From Trebouxia sp. TZW2008 (lineage: Eukaryota; Chlorophyta; Trebouxiophyceae; Trebouxiales; Trebouxiaceae), in assembly GCA_002118135.1 (NCBI GenBank), contig BDIU01000189.1, positions 248,001 through 312,000 of the forward strand: a stretch of DNA of 64,000 nucleotides, in the 5' to 3' direction. Positions 51,293-62,000 of this stretch are shown here, in pieces; the first letter of the stretch is position 1; every line of letters starts with the position of its first letter. The position numbers and the translations under genes were made by a program. The notes beneath the pieces are model-generated. The model ran no database searches and had not been told where the DNA came from. It saw only the letters and a list, made by a program, of their open reading frames with translations.

Positions 51293-53563
51293 CTACCAGA
51301 ACGGAGCGAAAGCATGATACAAGCACCTGCATTGTCTCTTGTGGGTATCAACACTGACATAGCAGAAGTTATTGCGGCCCTTGTGAGGAAATAGCTGGCC
51401 TGCAAAGATATACAAACTATTGGAAAAGGAGTAAGAAGAGCAGCGCCAAGGTTGCGTCAGACAATGCGCTAATCCACAAGCATCATTCAAGTGCTGAGGA
51501 CATCTGCACTGGGCACTTGTGATGCCTAAGGCTTGATGCACATGCAGAACTAGTCGAGAACTATATTATTCAACAGGGTGTCGACACTTGGTTCACATTT
51601 TTACCTGGAGATATTGTTTGTAATTGGTACACAGCTGACGACACCTCTATCTTGTTTGTGGTTGAATTCCTATGAACGCTGCATAGCATGCCAGAGCTGA
51701 CTTGGTGCTATGCACATGCTGCCTGATTTCTGTTACGCTCAGCCACATTCATTGTCATAGTCAAGCAAGCCAAAGCCAGTGAGCAAAATTTGCCAGTATG
51801 AGTGTCACCTGACCAGGTCCTTGTACACAGCCTTGGTCACTTGTATGTACGCATCAATGCTATCCTGCAGTACATGTCAACCTTGCACGTGTGTAATGTA
51901 TGAATTCAGTGTAATGTCAGACATACAGGTCCTTTACATGTGTTGCAATATTTGTGTGCTGTGATTAAGACAGCCAGGTCTCATTCAACAAGCGCCTCGG
52001 AAATTATGCGTGATGATTGAGGGACTAATAAACAAGCCAGAATGAGGTCCCTATGTCAGCAACAATGTTCATGTGCCTGACATGTTTTGCTTTACTCATC
52101 TGCCGTGGGCTAACAGCAACTTCAAATACAGAGCAAAGCTCAATAGTCTGGGCACCAACAAGTCATTAGATGCTGACCTCGAATTGATTGACAGACCCCC
52201 CAAGGCAAAGATGCTGGAAGATGCGGAAGAGCAACTCATGTCTCTCTTCTGGGCTATACAGCTCAGCATTGTCTGAGTCAGGATTCAAGAGCATGTCCCT
52301 CAGCTTGTCTGACACCTACATTGATTGACAATATTCTTACATGCACTGTCAGAGTCCTGTCCCTGACCAGAAACAGCACGAAACCAGTTCAGTTGGTGAC
52401 GCTGCATTGACAAACAGCTCATGCCGCTGAACATGCTGCTTGTGACACGTATGATTCATAGCATGCTCCCAGGAAAATTTAGCGGCTCTTGCCTGAAAGC
52501 CCTCGATGTACTCCTCCATGCATTTGATGATGACACCATCTTTCCGCATTATCCCACTCTCACTGAGCCTGTCAAACATGCTCATGTTGGTGGCGCTTGC
52601 TGATATCATATCATAGGCGACACTGAGTTGAGATTGTTCAGGGTCTGCAGTGCCATCTATGCCCAGTCCAGGCATGCCACTGGCACTGCTCTGCAGAACA
52701 AACAAGGTCAGCCCATGGCCACAGGGAGTGATCAGCATGAAGTTCTTGACAACAGCGGAGTACCAGTGCTGTCAATGCTGGCTTTGCGGCAAACGCAATT
52801 TATTGTGGCTGAGTCAATGATAAGGACAAGTGGTTCTTACCCTGAACTGTGCCCGAACATCTGGGCTGTTCATCATGTCCTCAAGAATCTCTTTTGCTTG
52901 CAACTTGTGGTATGGAATTTGATATGAGAACAACTTGAGCCACAATCCCTGATGCATGTCCCTGTCAGGGTGGACATACCAACAGTTAGGAGGATGCAGA
53001 TATCACCAATTTGTGCGAAAGCATGCTGTGCATGTGATCAAAGTCATTGAGTAGCACAGAAGCTCCAGTCAAGGCAGTGTTGCTAAAATGCATCATGCAG
53101 GTGATCATACCATTTCGTGAGACATGCTTGCACATCTCGATCTTTGAGAGCAGAAGTGCTGGCCTGTCATGTCAGCATTTGTGCAGCATACGTTTATGTC
53201 TAGCCATAGCAGCTGATCAGCAACAATACGAGTGGCGCTGATCCTGCAGGATTGCGTTGCTCACAGCCGACGGATTGCACAGTGTACCTCTTCCAAATAC
53301 ACAAACTTCGTAGCAAGCTCGCCGGGCATGGAAAGCGATACTCAAGTGTGCTTTATCAGCAGGATCTGGTGAAAATCGGTTGCATGCAGTGCGTCTGCTC
53401 GCTTGAATCCAATGCGGGTCAAGTGATTTTCAGCATCTTGTATTCGACTTTCGTGACCACAGACCGTTCACTTTGCTTGATCAAGCGGGGCCGTCGCAGA
53501 AACAAGGACAATTTGGCGCTTGAAGTTGCCGGTGTTGATGGTCTCGGAGCGAGGTATAGACAT
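51293..53563 (-). CDS. CFAP300: CFAP300 homologue (cilia/flagella dynein-arm assembly)
   Basis: Seven exons: 53563-53472, 52961-52841, 52690-52493, 52303-52178, 51864-51809, 51669-51605 and 51399-51293, phase-consistent, 254 residues (human CFAP300 is of similar size). Matching landmarks: LWLKLFSYQIPYHKLQA (near the N-terminus), MSMFDRLSESGIMRKDGVI with IKCMEEYIEGF, SPEERHELLFRIFQHLCLGG, DAYIQVTKAVYKDLV, NKIEVSSAVYQL, and the C-terminal FCYVSVDTHKRQCRCLYH. CFAP300 (C11orf70) works with DNAAF2 in cytoplasmic preassembly of outer and inner dynein arms. The third intron seems to use a GC donor (TTTCAG|gcaaga). It implies that this alga forms motile cells at some stage. Confidence 0.9.
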
Positions 53564-53770
53564 TAAGTCTCTATGGACAAGCGCTGACAGACAAAATGTG
53601 CACACTGCAATGCACGCGTTGGAACATGATCACAGCCTGGATCACAGCTCTGCTTCATCAGAAGCAGAAGATGTTCGATGGCACTTACAGTTTGATTGCA
53701 TGACGAATTTGAAACTTGAGGCAGCTATAGCTTGAGGTGGGCATGCAGGCGTGGATTCGTGATCACATGC
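53564..53770. promoter_or_regulatory. Bidirectional promoter, CFAP300/membrane amidotransferase
   Basis: 207 bp between divergent ATGs. No recognised elements. Confidence 0.45.
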
Positions 53771-56700
53771 ATGACACAAGTCGGTTTTTTGGCAGGCTCT
53801 GCGGTAATTGCTGGACTGCTGTTTGTCGGGCTGCATGCATTCCTCTCAACGCGTTGGAAGTGAGCGATGCAAACGCAGATTTCTGCATGTACATGTGCAA
53901 GATGATCCCAGCTGATGGCATCGGAGTATTTCCACCCTGGCCAAGTGTTCTGCCAAGACGGCAACGTGAATACTCACCTCCTGCATCGCCTGCTCTCTCA
54001 GCTTCTTCAGCTTTCATTCGGATTCTTTGTTAGTACTTTGAGCAAGGCTGTCAAGCAGCAGTGCGCAATGCAAGATTCGAGCGCTACTTCTGCAAGCTTC
54101 TACCGCAGTCGCCGATGTGCTAAGCAAGGCTTGACCGCAGATACGTCTTTTCACGTGTAGATGGGCGTGATGTAAGTGATCAGTGAGCTGCACCAAGGCG
54201 GGTTGCACATTGTGCACAGCATCTGCCGATCGCTCTGATCTCAACTGCTTGCGACGACAGTCGGCGAGAACGCGCCGTCAATACAGTTTGTATGCGCTGA
54301 GCACCCATACAGTCAATCTCAGCCAAAGCAGACCTTGCCATACCTAATGTGGGGTTTGCGCGCTCTGCGATAGCCTTCGTGTCTGCACGTGTTTGTTAGC
54401 ACGAACTGCTCTTGCGCGGCGGCATAAGCCTTGTGCGCGTGCACCGACCAGTGCCAAATGCAACATGCCAACACGAAGACAACATTGCATGCAGCGCCAT
54501 TGCTGCTCACTTGCGTCGTGATGGCGACCGTGTTGGCAGCTGCAGCTGCAGTTGCATGTAGCGGGCATCTGAGCTTGGCCAGCTTGCAATTGAAGGCGCA
54601 ATCGAGTGCCTGCTGTCTCATTGTCGCGCTGAGTGGACACTCGCTCAGCTGCACAATCTGTGCAATTTGCCTTTTCCACGCCTCGTATCTAGAGCTCAGC
54701 TGGGGTGAATTTCATGCTTGGCCTCCTGCAATGGCACTTTTGCAAGTGCATAAAATGGAATCTGGCAATGTGCATTGTCCATCCAATCTTGCTGCATGCA
54801 ATCAACGGGCATGACTTGGGCAGCTGAATGTGCAGGCATACTGGCATCAGTCATGACTGTCATCATGGCGGCTTGCACCTTGCGAGTCTCAATGGTAGTC
54901 AGCACATGGCTGCATGAAGTTGCCCATTTGGCAGCTGCTGTTGCCACATTGCGTAGAGAAGCTGGTCGACTGTCACAGATGACACCTGCCAATCTGACAG
55001 GCAAGTTTACACGTTTGCCTGTGATTTGATGATTGTACCAAAATCTTCCTTAAACTGGTAGCATCAGTGTTGATACTTGCAACTGATGCTTGCTCATGCA
55101 TGACAGCCGCATTGGCTTATAGTCTGAAAGCTTCACGTCTTGCAAGTCCAGGCAAGTCTGCTGTGATTGCAGCATGTTGCTCAACAAAGAAAGCGTTAAT
55201 GCCCCAGCACAGCAGCCCTGCACTATCCTTAACAGCCCCTTGAAACTTGGGATGCATGTCAACAACGCATGATCTGATACGAACATAAGTGTTGTTGCCC
55301 ATTCTGCAGGCAACACCTCTTGGCGCACCTGGATTGCATGCCTCCACCCCTTCCAATCCCTGCCTCATTCTTTCCAGCCGCATATTACAGTAAAAGCAGG
55401 TCAGAGCACAACGCCACTATCCCCAACAAGAAATCCGTGCAAGAAGCAACAAGCAGCAGTGACACAGCCATTGCCAGAGACGGCAGATTTGTGCACAGAT
55501 TCAGTTCCCAACACTGCTGCAGAAGCAGTCATCCATGCAGCTGGCTGGCTTTTCAGCTGTGCAAGCGCTTGCTGTGTACATTTTATGATGTCACAGCTTA
55601 GTGGCCCAGACCTAGAATTTGCAGAGCAGCATTCTAGAGGCCTTGACTTCAGCTGGCGCTATTGCCATAATCAGGTCATTGTAGGCTTTTATGTGACAGC
55701 TGTGGCAGCTCTGGCAACAGATTTGCTGGGCTGTTACCCAGTGACCCCTTTCCATAGTGATAGCCATAGATTTTGCTGCGGCAATTTTGGGATTATGCTG
55801 GCAGATGCGCGCACCCATTGCATTGATGTTGTACAGGTATGCTCTCATACGACTACACTTATGTTGTCACACAACATACACAGGTCACAAAGGCATCTGC
55901 CTGTCAAGTGATATGCTTGCAATTGAACCTGATCATATAGAAATGCATCAAAAAAGATTCCAAATTGAATGCACAGTGATTTGCCATAACGCCATGGACT
56001 GCAGTCATCACCATCCCCCATCTGCTCAACGCATAAAAATTTAGCTGTGAGCGATGCTAGCCTTTGCTCTTTGCAAGATGCGATAGTATAACTGATGCGA
56101 TGTGGCTGTGGTCTTTGGCAGGAGCGACATCATCCTGACACAATGCCACAAGGTTCTGCGCAAAGGCGGCGCCAGCAATTTTACTGACACGTGCTGTTGC
56201 TGCATTTGCAGGTATTGCAAACTATGGCAGAGGTGTGCATGTCCAGAGGAGCACAATCAGGCGGCCTAGTCATGCAGAAAGACTATTCTAGTGACCCTAT
56301 GTATGTGCAGTCACAGCGAGGCAGGTGTGTATTCAAACATTCAGACATCAAAACATCACAGCCTTGAGCGCATGTTCACAAGCAAGCGCATCGTGACAAG
56401 TCAAGAATGTTCTCACAGAACATGCGTGATGCTTATCTGTCATGTAGCAGCGGTGAGGAATTTTGGCTAATGGGCGAGAGCCTGATCCAGCTATACCGCA
56501 TGAATGAAGAAGGCTCAATTGGTTGTACATTTCATCTTTTCATTGAAGATCATATGGTGTGCCTGCCTTGGCTGCTTGCTCCACATGCGCTTGATTGTCC
56601 ACGATGACATCAGCTGCAAGCAATGCCTCTCTGCTTCCAAATTCACAGTTGCTTTGTATTCCCCCTTGCAAACTCCAAGTCAATGCCATGACATGCAACC

Positions 56701-58922
56701 AAACCTTTTTTAAACAGGCAGCATTCCTACAATTAAGATACAGGTAAGCAACATGCTTCTTACAGATGCAGGCAGCAGGGAGCCACCAGAGTGCGTATGG
56801 CGTCATCAAGGCGGGGCAACCTGGCAAAGAAGCTGTCAGCTGCCCTATGCAGAAGGCTGAGCTGGCATCGGCTGCGGCAGTGGTGGAGCGGCACACCACA
56901 TGATCAACAAGCCCTGCTGTGTGCTGGTAAGCTGCCCTTGCAGACCACTCATCTGATGTATAGCTTGACTTGATCTGTACACATTGGCTGTTTGTAAGGG
57001 CTGTTGGTACTGCAAGAGCCAATTTTGTGACATACAACCACTGTTGTTCAAGTTGTTCCAATGATGCTTGCAATGGTCTGCATCAAGCGACTGAATTCAA
57101 GATTTGGTGTCTTGTGACTGTTGAATGTGCTTGTTACTCACTGGTCAACTTGGGTTTACCGACACAAGTCAAGCTTACCAGAAAATACCCATCAGGTTTC
57201 TGCAACAAAGCCCTAACATGAAGGTGTTTGACAGCTTGGGGCTTTGCAGGACACTGCCGCTTTGCAACTTCTAGCGCCCCCACAGCATCTGAGACCCACC
57301 CCCATCAGTGGACCCCCTCCCGCCCCCACACCATTTGGTTCCCTAGCCCTCAATCCCCCAGCAGTGACACCCAACCTTTGCAACCTTCCACCCAACTCGC
57401 CCATCACTGCAACAGCAAGCAGAGCAGTGATGGCATGGGTGAGCTGTCGCTAGACATAACTCCAGAGACTAATACAGAATTAGCAATGCAGCAGACGCAA
57501 CTGCCAAGCAGATGGAACCTACAGTCTGCAAGCTGTGTGCATGGCATCTTTGTCACCCACAACGGCGACTTTGAGTCGTATGACCTGTTTGGTGAGAGGC
57601 TGTCATGTGGGGAGATGATGGGGTGGCTGGGGGCGGTGCTGCAGCGGCCTGCCCCTGCCTGCTGTGATAGCGTCGCCATTGCAGGTGCAGCACCCACTGC
57701 TGTCATGCATGAGTTGCTGCACTTGTGGATCAGCTACATCACTCTCACCGTATTCATGGCCTCAATATTAGAAAGACCTTTCAGCTTTGGCTGCTGCTGT
57801 CTTGTGTGGATTGCAGCACAGGTTGGCTAGTAGAGTGCCGTTGTGCTACATGCCAGCAGTGACTGAGTGTAGCATTTCTGCTCAATATTTGCTATCAAAT
57901 GATCTCTCAATCATTGAACACATGTATGCCTGACATGCTTACAGCCTACAAGCGCCTTCTTTGATCAAAGCATGAGCTGCATCCCTAATCTCCACCTTCA
58001 GCTTTCGCACTGTAAACTCGCAAGCTTCTGGTGCAGGTATGTTGGAGGTGTTGCGCACTCAGGGCTTGTGGGCAGAGTCCCTTCGGCTGGCCTTCCTGCA
58101 GACCATCAAAGGCGCAGTGGCTGTGCTTCCAAGCCCAGACAGCCCCCAGGATGTAGAAGCAGGCCTCAAGAGGTGTCCGGCACCCACTCACGCCCAACTG
58201 CAGGTCAGTGTGGAAAGCAACATTGAGTACTTTGCATCAGTGCCCGTGCAGGTGCTGCCCCGGCTGTGAGATTGTCACCATGCTATATCAGTGTTTGCTA
58301 TGACCAGTATGCTGTGAGGCATACTGGAATGCTAATGTATTAGGCTGTTGACGGTGCGTGAGCAGCATGGCATTGCCTTGATAGGACGGTGCCACATCTG
58401 CCTATACCAATCAGAGAGTGAAGGCTTTCTTGCACATTGTCTTGCTTCTCTTTTCAGGCACAGAGGAACAACAATGGTGCACTTTGCATCAATACCTTTG
58501 TACCTCAATTTGCCAGCAGCAGTGTTCACTGATTTGATGTTGCAGTACCGATCAAAGTGCCTGAAAACAGCAAAGTATGGCAATCCTTGGCAACAATTTC
58601 CTGTGCTGCAGGCATTGGCAAAGGTTGCTGACAGGTTCCTGAGCAGCTGGAGTTGCCGACACGGACAGCAAACTGATCATGGTGGTTGCAACATGCAAGA
58701 GCTACTGTGTGCAGCTCTAGGAGGCAGTGAAGGCGTGCTGGCAGCTGGTGCCGGGCTGCAAGCCGAGTTGCGCAAGCATGCACAGCAGGCAAGCCCGCCT
58801 GCCTTGCATTATTGTGTCATCAGGAGTCTATTGTCCTTTGCATTTTGGTTCTGCAACTTGAGCCAAGCTGCTCAGTCATCTGTGTGCATACAAGGCCAGA
58901 CAAGGTCAGTCACTGTGTGTGC

Positions 58923-59005
<83 letters not shown>

Positions 59006-62000
59006 TCTCATGCCACCTTGACAGACAGCTGACACTGCTTTTCATAATAGCCTATAACAAGTTGCAGTCTTGTTTCTTGACTGGTAAATCAATGTGATAG
59101 AAGCTGGTGTTGCATTAGCTTGTCAGAATGTTGGTTGCTATGCAGGTGAAGGCAAAGCAGCCTTGGTTGCAGTGGCTCACTCTACATAACAGCTGGACCA
59201 AGTTTTGCCACTTGGCCCTGCGCAACTTTGTGCAGAACGACCTGTATTGGGCAGTTCAGCACTTCCTTCATAAGGCCCATGGCAGCTTTGGGCTGGCTGT
59301 GGTTTCAGAGCTGGATGCTGGCTGCTTGGTTTTGGCAGCTTTGAGGCAGCCCATGACAATTGCAGTTGAGCCGCAGTCAGGGTAAGATTTGATGTGCTAC
59401 GCCCCATGCCTTTGTGACAGTGGATAGCATCTTTCTGTTCTGTGGCACTGTAAAGCATGTCTGCATGGTCTCCTGCCATGGCAGTATTAGTGCTCCACGC
59501 ACTGCCGAGCTCTTCCTGACATTATCATATCATCAGCCCTACTTGTAACTCTCTGGTGACCTTGTTGCTGCCTGGCTTGCACAACAGCATAGAGCAGCTG
59601 CTGGTACACAAGGGCAATTGAAAGGAGTCACAATCTGTCAAAGCAAAGCAATTGTGGTATGGGCCATTGCATGACAGGGGTGCCAAATTGACTCAAAGTC
59701 AGCATGTTGTACATGCAGGGCAATGTTATACAGCTCTGAGATTCAAGCCACCCTGCAACCACTGTCACTGCTCAAATTGCATGCTAGCCCATCAGCAGGG
59801 CTCAGACATCAGCTTCAGTCAACCTGCCGCTGGCTGAGACGTGACCCACAAAGTCACAAGGGCGGCAGCACAGCTAGACAGCCCGCATATCGTATTGACA
59901 TGGATGACACAGCTGGTGAAGTCATGATGCTGCGCTACCAAGCCAGAAGCAAGCATGCCTACAGTGCTGGAGCTGCTGCTGTCACCACTATAAGCACTGG
60001 GCATGACCGTGGCCACAGCTTTCAGCATAGCCACGGCAGCGATCAGCATTTGTTGCAAGCAGCCACTGGTGGAACCAATGCTTCAGAACTGTGGTCCCCC
60101 TTTGCAGATACAGTTAGCCATGATCAATTGATCCAGGCTGAAGATAGCGCATTTATGAATGGAAATACAGCCTACCAGAGCAAAGCTGCTCTGCAACATG
60201 CTGACTCAGCAACCCACAGAGCTCAGCCCTACACTTCACTGCATATGTCAGTGTACCGTGTTTCAGACCACAGACTGGTTGGCAGGCAAGAGTTTGTTGA
60301 CAGTCACAGGCTGGTCAGCTTGCAGAACAACCCATATGTGCCATTGCCTGCTGATACAGCCGTGGATTCTGGATCTGCAACGCTCTGGAAGCATCAGGTA
60401 CACTGCCTACATTGACCGCATTTTTCTTTCGCTTTGATTGTTTTGTTGTACACAGGACAATTGTACCCATGTCACATCCCTTGCTGCTGACCAGAAGCTC
60501 GAGGCAATGTGATCCTGGCAAGTGTGAGGTCAGGAGCATCAACTCTGCATGCGCTTGTACTGCTATGAGCTCTTGTGCTCCTGATCTTCATCACAGGCTG
60601 GCTTCTCCCGTTTGAGAACCTGCTTGAATTGCCTGCTGCTTGTCTCTAGATAGGCTGAAGACTGCGCTTGTGACTGCTTTCACTACAGTGTGGTTACATT
60701 ACATGCATGTCTTATCAGTAGCTTTCCCATGAACAAAAAGGACGCATGCTTGCCTCAGCATTCAGGCTGTGCAGAGATATGCATTGGTATCATGCCTGCA
60801 GGCAGAGAAGGATCTGGCTGAGATACCTGCTGTGCTGCATGCATTGAGCCTGAGCTGGCAGAACCCCAACTCCTTCAATTGCACCACTGCTAGGTGCCCT
60901 GGCGCTTCTGAACTATGCTTGAATTTGTTGTCTGCTTTGTCAACAGAGTGCTCTGGCTGCTGCTATCTCTGTCTGTTCATCACATCACAAGACAACTTAG
61001 CAATGGGGTCTGCAAATGGACATGCAGTATTTGAGACACATTGTATGTGCAGGGCTTTTTCAGACATGTTGATGGCTTCTCTCCACCACAATGCAAATTT
61101 ACCTTGGGCTGCAAGTAAGCACCCCATGGCACTCCTTGTGAACTTCAACTACTGCCCTGACCTTGTTCTGCCATTCTGCTGAAGGCATTTTGGCTCATGT
61201 CAACAAGTCTGCTGATAGTACTTGAGAGCAGGCAGCACATGGAGTAGTTGCACTGTTGCTGCATTGCTGACAATTAGCATCACTGGCTGGCGGATTGTGC
61301 AGGGTGGGCACATGTAGACTTGATTTTGACAGGCATGGAGGCTAGTCTGTGGGTAGCTGAGCAGTTTGCCCTTGACCTCAAGGTACTCTTGTGTGCGCAC
61401 CATACTGCTTCTCAACCGTAAATCTGCTTGACTGCTGTTCCCTCTTATGGCATTGCAGTCAGGTGCTGTGAACGCATGTCATGCAGTCACGCAAGCCCAA
61501 TCAGACATCTGGGTCCAGCTCTTCTGACTGCACGCCAAAACAAAGACAGTCTGCATGATGCCCATTCCCAAAGCTCTGTACATGTGGCAGACAGCCCCAG
61601 TGTCACTATTTGGCATTTATGTATAGGCAACTCTGCCAAGGATTCATGTGCTGGTCATAAGCTCAAACAAGCTCATCAACCTTTTAGAAACCATTGGTGG
61701 AGATCCAGCAAACTTGTCAAATGGCAGGTATGGTGTCTGACATGTCTGATATCAGGAACTGCTTGTCACTTGCTGCCAGCACACATCACGGCAAAGATGC
61801 TATACCATTGCGCCATGCCTGAAGCAACATTACACAATGCAGCATTTGTGCCACATGTCCTTGCAGCCAGACAGCTGACAGTGTACATGCACAAGCACAT
61901 GCACAAACACTGCACTGCTGCATGAGCATTGCGCTTCAGTTGATCTTGTGCATGCTGCTTGCTGGCACACAGTCATGCTCATTCAGAGGGTGTCTAGCAG

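Noticed and set aside
52073..52276. Plus-strand frame ending LMSLFWAIQLSIV
   Set aside because: It is antisense to CFAP300 exon 4, whose protein block (RIFQHLCLGG) is family-specific.
53915..54160. Plus-strand frame MASEYFHPGQVFC... as exon 2 of the amidotransferase gene
   Set aside because: It may contain exon 2, but I could not find an acceptor/donor pair that fits phase 2 in and phase 1 out, so it was not included.
54696..55004. Minus-strand frame SRPASLRNVATAAAKWATSC
   Set aside because: It is the complement of the HEVAH exon, which has a good acceptor, a GC donor and correct phase to both neighbours.
55117..55383. Minus-strand frame with a protein-like look (MGNNTYVRIRSC..., GLLCWGINAFFVEQ)
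   Set aside because: The plus strand here belongs to the amidotransferase gene: exon 55310-55836 joins in phase to exons with clear family motifs. No minus-strand partner exon could be joined.
56540..57073. 177-codon minus-strand frame
   Set aside because: Its strongest part lies opposite exon 56772-56926, which joins RGAQSGG and GHCRFATSS exons in exact phase on the plus strand.
58348..59097. 249-codon frame with repeating TDRQ
   Set aside because: It is a real exon (58612-58788) extended by chance through introns and the (GACA)n microsatellite.
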